Shown one piece after another: positions 53,920 through 62,122 of a stretch of 64,000 bases of DNA. The translations under genes were made by a program, and so were the position numbers. Every line of letters starts with the position of its first letter. Positions within the stretch are counted from its first letter, which is position 1. The DNA is from Deltaproteobacteria bacterium YD0425bin51 (lineage in GTDB: Bacteria > Desulfobacterota > Desulfobacteria > Desulfobacterales > YD0425bin51): positions 31,106 through 95,105 of the forward strand of contig PDZS01000014.1 in the NCBI GenBank assembly GCA_002753225.1. The letters run 5' to 3'. Below the pieces are notes generated by a model. It ran no database searches, was not told where the DNA came from, and was given only the letters and a program-made list of their open reading frames with translations.

Positions 53920-54705
53920 CTACATGGCCATTAATCCACCATCCACAGGAATGACAGCGCCGGTCATATAATTGGACGCCGAGGACGCTAAAAATAGTCC
54001 CAGCGCTTTAATATCATCTATTTCGCCAATGCGAGCCAAAGGAATAAATCCCAGTATAGCGTCCAATGCTCCTTTCATTTCAGGCTGAAATAAATATTTC
54101 ATCATATCCGTGTTGAAAAAGCCAGGCGCAATGGCATTTACGTAGATTTTGTAGCGAGCTAATTTCAAAGCCAGATTCTTGGTCAGTAAATCTATTGCAG
54201 CTTTGGAAGAGTTGTAAGCGACAGCAGGATGAAATTCTTCCAGGGAACCTCTGGCACCATAAATCGAAGAGATATTTATGATCTTTCCTCCACCCATATC
54301 TTTCATAATATTAATAACTCGTTGGGTTATCATCCAGACACCCTTGACGTTCACATCCATTATCTTTTCCCATTTATCCAAAGGGAAATTTAGCGTCGGA
54401 GCCCCCCATGTAATTCCAGCATTATTGACTAAAATATCGATCCTCTTGAAAGTTTTCATGGTCTCATCTACGACATGGTCAACATCTTCTTTGATTGACA
54501 CATCCATTTTAAGAGCCAGGGCTTTGATACCTAAATTTTCGAGTTCATTGGCGGTATTTTGACAATTTTGCAATTTCCGGGAAGCAATTACCAGATTTGC
54601 TCCTGCTTCTGCTAGCCCGGTAGCAATAAATTTGCCTATTCCTCTACCTCCACCGGTTACAATCGCTGTTTTTCCACTTAAATTAAACATCTCTTTAGCA
54701 TTCAT
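53920..54705 (-). CDS. Short-chain dehydrogenase/reductase
   Basis: A 261-residue classical SDR: TGGGRGIG at 17-24 (cofactor loop), NNAG near 93, SSIYG near 147, and catalytic YNSSK near 163. ASRK after the second strand favours NADP. GFFNTDM and the TGAVIPVDGG end are family-typical, close to 3-oxoacyl-ACP reductases and gluconate 5-dehydrogenases. Substrate unknown. AAGGAGAT precedes the ATG. It converges with the cysteine-rich gene across 36 bases. Confidence 0.92.
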   Translation of the reverse strand: MNAKEMFNLSGKTAIVTGGGRGIGKFIATGLAEAGANLVIASRKLQNCQNTANELENLGIKALALKMDVSIKEDVDHVVDETMKTFKRIDILVNNAGITWGAPTLNFPLDKWEKIMDVNVKGVWMITQRVINIMKDMGGGKIINISSIYGARGSLEEFHPAVAYNSSKAAIDLLTKNLALKLARYKIYVNAIAPGFFNTDMMKYLFQPEMKGALDAILGFIPLARIGEIDDIKALGLFLASSASNYMTGAVIPVDGGLMAM

Positions 54706-54829
54706 AAGTATCTCCTTATGTTATATAAATAATTATTTATTTTTAATTTTTCAATTTGCCTCAAATTTTCTATACCTTTAAATTAAAAGGGCAAAAGATA
54801 TTTAAAAACATTCTATTAATTTGGACTAT

Positions 54830-55138
54830 TTATTTGGGGACATTAGTCTTATCACTACCAAGACTTGCGCACTCACAGCCCATAGCTTCTGATATTTGAG
54901 CCAACTCTTCTTCAGAAATCGTTTTCGGGCTTTCTGACATATGAATATCTACAATATAACGTGCGCTATCATTATGTTCATTATTTTCATCTACGGAAAT
55001 TGGCTGTTGATAAAGGTTACAGTCAATATCATCCGCTGAATCAAAGAGCTGATTTAACAAATCTTTTACAGATTCTTCTTGGGCTTGATCAGGTATATAC
55101 TCTGAATTTTTCGGATAAATTTTTAAAATATGGTCCAT
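54830..55138 (-). CDS. Acidic hypothetical protein, 102 residues
   Basis: No recognised family. A short, very acidic protein (SADDIDCNLYQQPISVDENNEH) with a last segment EEELAQISEAMGCECASL containing two Cys. I chose the ATG at 55138, because GAGGG lies 6 bases before it; the longer version would begin at a TTG at 55150 and contain that site. Confidence 0.6.
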   Translation of the reverse strand: MDHILKIYPKNSEYIPDQAQEESVKDLLNQLFDSADDIDCNLYQQPISVDENNEHNDSARYIVDIHMSESPKTISEEELAQISEAMGCECASLGSDKTNVPK

Positions 55139-55165
55139 TCTAACCCTCAATTGTTTTTAGTTTAT

Positions 55166-55297
55166 TTATTGATAAATAAGATAGGAAAAGGCCGCAAACA
55201 AAATTGCTATCATTTTTATTTTGCAGCAAACAATTGCTGTTTCTTGACAATAAGGACATTGTTTAACTTCAAAAAATATTGAATTATTTCTATCCAT
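55166..55297 (-). CDS. Possible small membrane protein with a Cys pair
   Basis: A 43-residue frame: CPYC and CC near 14-25, then one hydrophobic segment (IAILFAAFSYLI). It ends 16 bases upstream of the acidic gene's leader, on the same strand. There is no good ribosome site, and in-frame stops lie upstream, so it may be a remnant of a larger gene. Low confidence. Confidence 0.25.
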   Translation of the reverse strand: MDRNNSIFFEVKQCPYCQETAIVCCKIKMIAILFAAFSYLIYQ

Positions 55298-55405
55298 AGG
55301 AATCCATGCATGCCATACATCTGCATCTATGTAAAAACTAATATATTATCAAATCCTACCCGTTTAAAGCTTAAGTTATTTGGCATCATTCATATTGCAC
55401 GAAAA

Positions 55406-55528
55406 GTAGTTAACACTTTATTAAATAGAACTGGATTCCCGCCTGCGCAGGAATGACGATATTACAGTCGTGTCATACCCGCGAAAGCGGATATCCAGAA
55501 TTAGAAAATATAAAGTAAAAAATGAAGG
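55406..55528 (+). repeat. Dispersed palindromic repeat R1, copy B
   Basis: A 68-base core (55431-55498) from CTGGATTCCC to ATATCCAG, with CCTGCGCAGG and ACCCGCGAAAGCGG arms. The flanks GTAGTTAACACTTTATTAAA and AGAAAATATAAAGTAAAAA match copy A. Same orientation as copies A and C. The 55298-55405 stretch before it shows no feature. Confidence 0.85.
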
Positions 55529-55535
55529 ATGCCAG

Positions 55536-55643
55536 TTATTTATTCTTTTTTTCTTTTTTTAATTTACGTTTTTCTTTTAAAGTATGCTGTGCTTTTTTCT
55601 GTTCTTCCTTCTTTCCTTTATCTTTACTTCCCTTATCTCCCAT
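55536..55643 (-). CDS. Small lysine-rich protein (35 residues)
   Basis: A short gene: ATG at 55643-55641, stop TAA at 55538-55536. The product starts MGDKGSKDKGKK and is almost all Lys, Glu and Gln, ending KKEKKNK. GAGGAG lies about 8 bases before the ATG. I recall similar short Lys-rich proteins with the same GDKGSKDKGK start in other bacteria, which argues for a real gene; function unknown, perhaps nucleic-acid binding. Repeat R1 copy B lies directly downstream. Confidence 0.7.
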   Translation of the reverse strand: MGDKGSKDKGKKEEQKKAQHTLKEKRKLKKEKKNK

Positions 55644-55712
55644 ATCTTTTCTCCTCTTCTTTGTCATAGTTATAAGGTTTATTTATCGTGTTACAAAGAG
55701 GCTACTCTCTTA

Positions 55713-55832
55713 CTTTTAACCCTCTTCTTATCTATAATAATATTAAGACATCACAAAAAACAAGAATATTTGCATTTAATCTCAATTTTAAAACTGGTGG
55801 AAACATATGAATTATAGAAACCCAGAAAAAAT
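55713..55832 (+). repeat. Dispersed repeat R2, copy 1
   Basis: The main 101-base part (55732-55832) differs from copy 2 (59941-60041) at about five positions. It contains TATAATAATATTAAGACATC, a CAAGAATATTTGCATTTAAT stretch, AACTGGTGG, and then ATG AAT TAT AGA AAC CCA GAA AAA. This gives the look of a promoter, leader and first codons of a gene. Here the frame stops after 14 codons. The gene, if any, has been lost downstream. Confidence 0.85.
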
Positions 55833-55938
55833 TATGAAGATAATCTTATAAAATCTTAGACTTTTAGTTGACATAATCTATAACTGAATGTATTTATTCT
55901 TAAAATATCAACTCACTTTATTAAAAGGGAATATAATC

Positions 55939-56236
55939 ATAACGCTTACAAAAGCTGATATTATTAAAAAAATACGAAACAATTCACCACTTTCAGCGTT
56001 TAACAGCACTATAGTAGTTGATAAACTTTTAGAAATTATAAAAAAACTTGAATCTGGTGAAGATGTTTTAATCAGCGAATCTGGAAAAATTTCAGTCAAA
56101 GAAAAAAGAACGCCGGGGAAAGAATCCATCAACTATGAAAGATATAATTCTCAAAGGAGGAAGGATTGTGACTTTTAAGTGTTCAGAAAAATTGAGACAG
56201 AAGGATAAAACTGGATTTAAGCCTGCTAAGGAATGA
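55939..56236 (+). pseudogene. Frameshifted IHF/HU-family DNA-binding protein gene
   Basis: Two frames together give a complete IHF-alpha-like protein. Frame 1 (from 55939) reads TLTKADIIKKI ... VVDKLLEIIKKLESGEDVLI ... GKISVKEK. Frame 2 continues ERRGKNPST ... KDIILKGGRIVTFKCSEKLRQK and ends at a TGA at 56234-56236. The switch falls at a run of six A (56102-56107): one A too many, or two too few, for a continuous frame. The expected start is ATA at 55939, placed where an ATG should follow AAGGGA, so the start seems damaged too. The last 11 codons come from repeat R1 copy C. Sequencing error or programmed shift are alternatives. Confidence 0.75.
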
Positions 56237-56306
56237 CAATATTACAGTCATGTCATACCTGCGAAAGCAGGTATCCAGTTTTAGAAAATGTAAAGTAAAA
56301 ATTAAG
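56205..56306 (+). repeat. Dispersed palindromic repeat R1, copy C
   Basis: A 68-base core (56211-56278) from CTGGATTTAAG to GTATCCAG, with the ACCTGCGAAAGCAGGT arm intact and the left arm decayed. Flank AGAAAATGTAAAGTAAAAATTAAGG matches copies A and B. It overlaps the end of the IHF-like pseudogene and provides its stop codon. Confidence 0.8.
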
Positions 56307-56393
56307 GTTCCACATTCCCACAAAAAATATTGAAGAGCCTAAATAAATAAAAATTAATTAGTAACTAAAAAAGTTAAAGGAGACAGAGATATT

Positions 56394-57017
56394 ATGGAAG
56401 ATGTAAACAAGATTTTAAAGAACATTGGTAATGTTTTCAAAATACTGTCATTTGGGATTGAAGCAATGGTTGAAAAAACTAACGAAATTATTGATTCATT
56501 AAAAGACGATGAGGTTAAAGAGGAAGAATACCCAAAAGAAGCCCCTGCTGCTACTCCAGAAAATATAAAAGATGTAAAGGTTACGAAGCAATTAAAGAAA
56601 AAAGTAAAAGCTAATAAAGCATCCATAAAGGATAAAAAGGTTAAAAAATCAAACCCAAAGAATGATTTAGAAAAAGAAGGTAAAAAAAAATATTCAGCTA
56701 AAAAAGAAGAATCCCTAAAAGAAACTACTTTTGAATCTAAGGCTTCAATAGAAAAAGCTCCAAAACCTCGCAAAAAGATAAATAAAGAAGTTAATAAGAA
56801 ATCTTTAAGGGGTAAAAAGTCATACAAAAAAGAATCAGGCGCTACAATGACTGATACAATTTTAAAAATTTTTGATAATTCAAGTGAACCCATATCTGTT
56901 TCAGATATAGTAGAAATGACTGGTTTTGTGGATAGGCCTATTCAGGATGTTATTTATAGGCAAATAAAAAAAGGAAAGATTAAAAAGGCTGGGGATAAAT
57001 TATATACCAAGGCATGA
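56394..57017 (+). CDS. Lysine-rich protein with C-terminal winged-helix-like domain
   Basis: A 207-residue protein. Residues 1-45 are helical, about 46-145 a very Lys-rich, low-complexity linker (KKKVKANKASIKDKKVKK and similar), and about 150-207 a predicted winged helix (TILKIFDNSSEPISVSDIVE, VIYRQIKKGKIKKAGDKLY). The mixture of a basic tail and a winged helix recalls histone H1-like nucleoid proteins, though no homologue was identified. AAAGGAGA precedes the ATG. It lies just after the decayed IHF-like gene. Confidence 0.75.
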   Translation: MEDVNKILKNIGNVFKILSFGIEAMVEKTNEIIDSLKDDEVKEEEYPKEAPAATPENIKDVKVTKQLKKKVKANKASIKDKKVKKSNPKNDLEKEGKKKYSAKKEESLKETTFESKASIEKAPKPRKKINKEVNKKSLRGKKSYKKESGATMTDTILKIFDNSSEPISVSDIVEMTGFVDRPIQDVIYRQIKKGKIKKAGDKLYTKA

Positions 57018-57047
57018 TGCAGCAACATTTTTTGATGCAGTGTCTTT

Positions 57048-57653
57048 ATGGTTATAGAAAAAAAGATCAAAACAAAATCTTTTTCCAATGTAATAGGTTT
57101 CGATGATTGTCCATTTCTACGTTCCCACCGAGGTGACGTAAAGATTGTTGGAACAGTGTATGCTGGATTGAGATTTGATGGATTATTGACGGGGCATATT
57201 CGTCGTGATGGTGCTAATTCTGCTAAAGTTATCGGCGAATTAATTTCAACATCAAAATTTATAGAACATATCCAGCTCATAATGCTCCAAGGTATTGCCT
57301 TTGGGGGCTTCAACGTAGTGGATGTTGATTATATTAGGAAATGTCTGAACATTCCTGTTTTAGTAGTTGCAAGACATCAACCTGATATGGAAGCTATACA
57401 CTACGCTCTGCTCAACAAAGTGAAGGGAGGCCTCCGTAAATGGTCATTGATTGAAAAGCTTGGACATATGGAGTCGTTAGGGAATGTTTTTGTTCAACGT
57501 TCAGGATTGACATTGGATGAAGCAACTGAGACCATTAGAAAATTTGCAATTTATGGTCATATTCCTGAACCTCTGAGGACTGCTCATCTGATTGCAAGTG
57601 GAATAAATGATTCGAAAAAAGGATCCCCAAAGTATAGTATTCTTCCCATCTAA
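57048..57653 (+). CDS. DUF99 family protein
   Basis: A 201-residue protein with DUF99 landmarks: VIGFDDCPF near 15, GTVYAGLRFDGLLTGHI near 35, IMLQGIAFGGFNVVDVD near 78, and PEPLRTAHLIASGI near 178. DUF99 is best known from archaea and distantly resembles endonuclease V; the activity is unknown. It begins 30 bases after the Lys-rich gene on the same strand. Confidence 0.9.
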   Translation: MVIEKKIKTKSFSNVIGFDDCPFLRSHRGDVKIVGTVYAGLRFDGLLTGHIRRDGANSAKVIGELISTSKFIEHIQLIMLQGIAFGGFNVVDVDYIRKCLNIPVLVVARHQPDMEAIHYALLNKVKGGLRKWSLIEKLGHMESLGNVFVQRSGLTLDEATETIRKFAIYGHIPEPLRTAHLIASGINDSKKGSPKYSILPI

Positions 57654-57890
57654 AGCACCTATAACTATAGTTGCTCATGACTGTAGATGGTAACTGTATG
57701 TATTGGTTAGGTGAATTGCTTACAATGATGGCTGAAGTTCAACTCCTCTCATTGTTTTGAAGAGAAGCTTCTGGAAATCATTATCAAAAATTACACGCGA
57801 GATTTTTATAAAGTGTAGTTTGATATAATAAGAACTAATAAAAAAATTGTTATATGCAGTCTTATTGAGATTTGCTTGATTTTGAACATT

Positions 57891-58331
57891 TTATTTTGGG
57901 ACTATTCTCTCAATACAGATTCCATCTATTGGGAGACGTTTTTCAACAATAAGCCTTGCCCCAGAACTTTCAACTAAGCTATGATCTAATTCCATCGTAG
58001 CTTCACAGGCATTAAGGTGTTCTAAATGGCAATATCCTGCTGGACATCTTTTTATAATATAACATTTTGAATCAGAAATAGTTTCTTCCAATTCATATTC
58101 AGCTCCAATAAGATTTAAAAAAATTTCCCAGTTCCAAATGGCATTTTCATATGTTGCATTTTTACGAAAACCAAGAAAAGTAAGGCTTGGAAGAAGCTTT
58201 CCTAATGATTTATTTGATAAACCAACAATTCCTTTCCCAAAGATAGGAAGATTCACAACAAATCTGTTGCAAAAACCAACAACAGATATCAACATTGATA
58301 TGATTCGTGAGTTTTTTATATCAGTTTTCAT
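57891..58331 (-). CDS. Hypothetical protein with a C-terminal cysteine pattern like V4R / ATC-hydrolase proteins
   Basis: A 146-residue protein. The N-terminal half has hydrophobic strands around GKGIVGLSNKSLGKLLPSL. The second half carries IIKRCPAGYCHLEHLNACEATMELDHSLVESSGARLIVEKRLP in pieces, with Cys near 95, 100 and 108, a conserved Asp, and a final Cys. This layout resembles V4R and ATC-hydrolase-type domains that bind metals or small ligands; the assignment is tentative. AGGAGGTATAAA precedes the ATG. Confidence 0.5.
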   Translation of the reverse strand: MKTDIKNSRIISMLISVVGFCNRFVVNLPIFGKGIVGLSNKSLGKLLPSLTFLGFRKNATYENAIWNWEIFLNLIGAEYELEETISDSKCYIIKRCPAGYCHLEHLNACEATMELDHSLVESSGARLIVEKRLPIDGICIERIVPK

Positions 58332-58455
58332 TTCGCTTTTTATACCTCCTTATTAGTCAACCCTTTATCAACCGTTACCTATTGCATTGTCAAATATATT
58401 TGAGAAAGCTTCAGGCTTGAGTTAGACTTTGTTAGCGTTTAGATTTCTTTCTAAT

Positions 58456-59874
58456 TTACGAACAATTCGTTGATTCAATTAAAATACGATATATTTCAGG
58501 TACATCTTTTATATTTTTTAATTCCTTTTTTCCAATATTTATCACTTTAATATCAATTGATTTTTTAATAATATTATAAACATCGGCAGAAATGCATATC
58601 CCTCCTGGTTCGGCAAGAGGTTCTATCCGTGAAGTTATATTTACACCGTTTCCTATGATATCACCATCCATCATAAGAATATCACCTATATGTATACCGA
58701 TTCTTACCAATATCCTATCGCAAGGTTTAATGTTTTTGTTATAATCTGAAAATTTGTTTTGAATACTCATACCAGCTTTAACAGCATCGACTGCGCTTTC
58801 AAATCTAACAAGAAAGGCATCTCCAATGGTTTTTATTTCATATCCGTTGTTATTTTTAATGATTGACCGGATTATTTCATTATGTTTCAATAACTTGTTA
58901 TACATGTACTCCTCATCTTTTTCCATCTCTTTGCTGAAACCAACTATATCTGTTATCATTATCGCAGCCAAAGCCCTTTTAGGGACAAGATCACCAATAT
59001 TTATCTTATTCTTACCTGATAATGAGTCTATCACCGAATTTTCTATATTAGATACCCATTTTTCATTGGTAATAAAAGAGCTACGGTTAAAGTTTTCAAT
59101 TCGCAGATGTCCGTTATAAATATCTATAAGAAGGAAGGTTCCCCAAATATGAAAAACTGTCGCACATGTATAAAGCATTATCTGCCATATTATAACTACA
59201 TAATCCATATCTCCCCCCCCTGACTCTATAATTTTATAAAAATGTTTTAAAGCAATAAGGGGGGAAATAGTAATCGGAACACATAAAATCAAAAAGAAAG
59301 CTATTTTATTGAAACGTTGATTCCATCTTTCAATGAATTTTCTAGAGGGTGGAACCATTTTAAAATTATCTGGATTTTTGATATATTCAGTTAAAAGCAG
59401 TTCATAGTATTCATGTTTTCTGACTGTGTCACATACCCACCACATAAAATAAATACTTGAAATACAAAATGATAAAGATGCTATCCCGGTAGAAACCATA
59501 TCCAAATAATAATTCATTTCAACGAACATACCTATAATAATGCCAATTACTCTTGTAACTATAATCAGCATACTTATAGAATAAAAAATCACGCAGATTA
59601 ATCGGGGGAGTCTCTTCGTAGAAAATCCTTTTTTAATTATTTCATCAGGGATAGGTTTAATTTCTAATGTTTTATTTCTATGCATTAATATTGAGTTGAA
59701 GTAATTGAGCCTCAGATTAAAATGCTTCTCTAAATAGTTGAAATAAAGCCATACTGTGTATATCCAAAAGGTTAACAGACCGAAAATAAGAAATCCGGTA
59801 GAAGTTAACTCATTTCCACCCCCGTATTCATCTTCACTTAAGTTATTCAATTCATCTACATGCTCATTATACAT
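58456..59874 (-). CDS. Membrane class III adenylate/guanylate cyclase
   Basis: A 472-residue protein. About five membrane segments lie in residues 25-270, then a class III cyclase domain (about 300-450). Metal-binding Asp residues are seen in IMITDIVGFS and in TIGDAFLVRF. The base-selecting position is Lys in EIKTIGD, and GNGVNITSRIE carries the transition-state Asn and Arg. So it looks active and cAMP-forming (the base choice is inference). No HAMP is visible between membrane part and catalytic domain. Confidence 0.9.
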   Translation of the reverse strand: MYNEHVDELNNLSEDEYGGGNELTSTGFLIFGLLTFWIYTVWLYFNYLEKHFNLRLNYFNSILMHRNKTLEIKPIPDEIIKKGFSTKRLPRLICVIFYSISMLIIVTRVIGIIIGMFVEMNYYLDMVSTGIASLSFCISSIYFMWWVCDTVRKHEYYELLLTEYIKNPDNFKMVPPSRKFIERWNQRFNKIAFFLILCVPITISPLIALKHFYKIIESGGGDMDYVVIIWQIMLYTCATVFHIWGTFLLIDIYNGHLRIENFNRSSFITNEKWVSNIENSVIDSLSGKNKINIGDLVPKRALAAIMITDIVGFSKEMEKDEEYMYNKLLKHNEIIRSIIKNNNGYEIKTIGDAFLVRFESAVDAVKAGMSIQNKFSDYNKNIKPCDRILVRIGIHIGDILMMDGDIIGNGVNITSRIEPLAEPGGICISADVYNIIKKSIDIKVINIGKKELKNIKDVPEIYRILIESTNCS

Positions 59875-59917
59875 ATAAAGCCCATTGTTTCTTCTATGAA
59901 AAATTTAATTTAAACCA

Positions 59918-60041
59918 TGACATTATCTCCATCTCACCGCCTATAATAATATTAAGACATCACAAAAAACAAGAATATTTGCATTTAATCCAAATTTTAA
60001 AACTGGAGGAAGTATATGAATTATAGAAACCCAGAAAAAAT
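59918..60041 (+). repeat. Dispersed repeat R2, copy 2
   Basis: The complete copy, with TGACATTATCTCCATCTCACC upstream-type sequence and the 101-base part 59941-60041. GGAGGAAG stands 6 bases before ATG AAT TAT AGA AAC CCA GAA AAA. The frame stops after 11 codons (TAG at 60048). No gene follows on the plus strand, so this is a displaced or decayed gene start or an element of its own. Confidence 0.85.
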
Positions 60042-60096
60042 AAGGTGTTAGATAAAATAAATTAGCTTAATAAGATTTAAAAAAACTTTTCCGCGT

Positions 60097-61050
60097 TTAC
60101 CAAAAGGCCAGTGCGATTCTTGGCTGTTTGTCAAAACGTGATATACCTTCATCTTTGGCCGCCTTAACAGCTTCTTCATACTCCTTTTTAGAAAGATTGT
60201 TACAAAGTGCTTTAATTTCATGGGCTTTACCGCAAGGCCTATATTGAGGCATTATATTTACATAGCTATCAGGTGAAATCTCATTGACTATGAATCTCAT
60301 AATCTGACGTGTTCCTGCAAAATTATTAGGTAAAACCAGATGGCGAATGAGCAGCCCTCGAACTGCAATGCCGGAATCGTTTATGACTAGATTACCTACC
60401 TGCCGATGCATTTCTATAATAGCTCTACGGGCAACTTCTGGATAATCTCTCGCTTTACATGTGGCTTCAGCAATTTCCCAGCCCCAAAATTTGAAATCTG
60501 GCATATAGATATCGAATACCCCTTCTATAAGTTTAATTGTTTCAAGCGTTTCATAACCGCTGGTATTGTAGATTAAAGGGACATTTAGTCCCATGCGGGC
60601 CGCAATTTCAACTGACGAAAGGATCATAGGAACCACATGTGTAGGTGTGACAAAGTTAATGTTGTGACAACCAGATTCCTGTAATACGATCATGATTTTT
60701 GCTAACTGATGAACAGTTATTTCTTTCCCATCACCTTCATGACTAATTTCGTAATTCTGACAAAAATTACACATTAGGTTACAGTGAGTAAAGAAGATCG
60801 TTCCAGAGCCATATTGTCCTACCAGAGGGGATTCTTCACCGAAATGAGCATTATAACTGGATACGTAGGCCTTATAAGCAGTTTTACAGACACCTGTTTC
60901 TCCTGAAAGTCTATCTACTCTGCATTTTCTTGGACATAAGCTACAGGATGCTAAAATTTCAAAGGCATTTTTAATTTTTTCAGCCATTCTCCCTGCATTT
61001 ATAGTCTTCAAATAAGCAGGTTTAAAGGATGTTATCATTGTATTATGCAT
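60097..61050 (-). CDS. Radical SAM protein, PflA-like
   Basis: A 317-residue radical SAM enzyme. The 4Fe-4S motif is CNLMCNFC (C-x3-C-x2-C) near 89-96. An upstream Cys set (CSLCPRKCRVDR near 36-47, and GVCKT) marks the PflA-like subgroup with an extra N-terminal cysteine region. GSGTIFFTH, NFVTPTHVVP and VPLIYNTSGYE are typical. The start could be the ATG at 61038 instead. The enzyme generates a 5'-deoxyadenosyl radical; its target is not evident. Confidence 0.9.
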   Translation of the reverse strand: MHNTMITSFKPAYLKTINAGRMAEKIKNAFEILASCSLCPRKCRVDRLSGETGVCKTAYKAYVSSYNAHFGEESPLVGQYGSGTIFFTHCNLMCNFCQNYEISHEGDGKEITVHQLAKIMIVLQESGCHNINFVTPTHVVPMILSSVEIAARMGLNVPLIYNTSGYETLETIKLIEGVFDIYMPDFKFWGWEIAEATCKARDYPEVARRAIIEMHRQVGNLVINDSGIAVRGLLIRHLVLPNNFAGTRQIMRFIVNEISPDSYVNIMPQYRPCGKAHEIKALCNNLSKKEYEEAVKAAKDEGISRFDKQPRIALAFW

Positions 61051-61245
61051 AGGTTTAAAATTTTATTTATTTTAAAGACTTTTTGGTAGTGATATACTGC
61101 TTATGCCAAGGATTTTAAAGGGGCGTGATTCAGATAGTGCCCATGAATTAAGAAAAATTGTATTTGAGGCAGATTGGCACAAACAATGGATTATTTGATG
61201 CGATTTAAAAAAGAAATTTAAAGTCTTCATCCCATGATCAGAAAG

Positions 61246-62097
61246 TTATAAAATTGAACTTATGAAATCTTCACCATATTTTTCAAAAAACCATCTTTCA
61301 CGATAAAGCATATTAGCTGCTTCACAAGTTCTTGATGTATAATAGGCATTAAATCCACCAGCAATTAAAGCGCCTGTAGCAGGAATGACTTGAGCTAATT
61401 TTGCCTCTGTTAATTGAGCACCTAAAGAAGATGCTATCTCTTCAACTACTTTAACAAAAGCTATGTTCTCTAATTCGGTCAAACTTCTTTTTTGTGCCAA
61501 ATCTTTTGCTATATTTGATAGTTGAGTAATAGCAATCTGTTTTGCAGAGTCAGTCGGGCTTGAAGAAAGACTGAGAATATTCATAGCATAAAATCGTTCC
61601 TCCTTAATAGCAATATCAAACCCATAATATATTGCATATTCAGCGATGGCTCTAAGGTTAATAGTAATTAAAGCAACAATATCAACAGGTATACCAGCAA
61701 TACCTATTGAGCCTGCTCCAACTCCTTCTCCTGCCGCAATAGTTTTATATTTTGACCCTAATAATCCTATTGTTTTATCAATATGTTCCAAATCTAAATC
61801 AAAGATATCCTCATATTGATTTATATTAAAGCCGTTTTTCCTATATTCTTCAAAAATCACATTAGCTCTTACAGACCATTGAGAAAAATCCGTAAGAATG
61901 GATACTAATTTTAAAACTGAATTTTCAATAATAAACTTAGCCCCTGGAATCTTCATAATTGCTTTTCCTGCCATTTCAAATGGCAGGTTGACATATTTAA
62001 TTAAATTATCCCATGTGTTTATTGGATTTTTCCAGTTATAAATTTCTTCTAAAGCTTTTTTTTCATAAATTGAGAGATTTAAATTATTAACTTTCAT
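61246..62097 (-). CDS. EcsC family protein
   Basis: A 283-residue protein fitting the EcsC family: YEKKALEEIYNWKNP at the N-terminus, GVGAGSIGIAGIPVDIVALITINLRAI near 125-152, and VIPATGALIAGGFNAYYTSRTCEAAN near 240-265. Gly/Ala-rich hydrophobic helices suggest membrane association. Function unknown; linked by name to secretion in Bacillus. A 195-base spacer with no secure gene precedes the radical SAM gene. Confidence 0.9.
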   Translation of the reverse strand: MKVNNLNLSIYEKKALEEIYNWKNPINTWDNLIKYVNLPFEMAGKAIMKIPGAKFIIENSVLKLVSILTDFSQWSVRANVIFEEYRKNGFNINQYEDIFDLDLEHIDKTIGLLGSKYKTIAAGEGVGAGSIGIAGIPVDIVALITINLRAIAEYAIYYGFDIAIKEERFYAMNILSLSSSPTDSAKQIAITQLSNIAKDLAQKRSLTELENIAFVKVVEEIASSLGAQLTEAKLAQVIPATGALIAGGFNAYYTSRTCEAANMLYRERWFFEKYGEDFISSIL

Positions 62098-62122
62098 TGT
62101 ATGCTATTACTTTTTAAAAGTC

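Noticed and set aside
55522..55817. Plus-strand Phe/Leu-rich frames
   Set aside because: They are antisense to the small Lys-rich gene at 55536-55643 and run into repeat R2; no ribosome site.
56354..56893. Minus-strand frame of 179 codons
   Set aside because: It is antisense to the Lys-rich gene, is Phe/Ser-rich as expected for the complement of AAA/GAA codons, and lacks a start signal.
61103..61198. A 31-codon plus-strand frame in the spacer before the radical SAM gene
   Set aside because: It has no ribosome site, no recognisable family and is too short to support alone.
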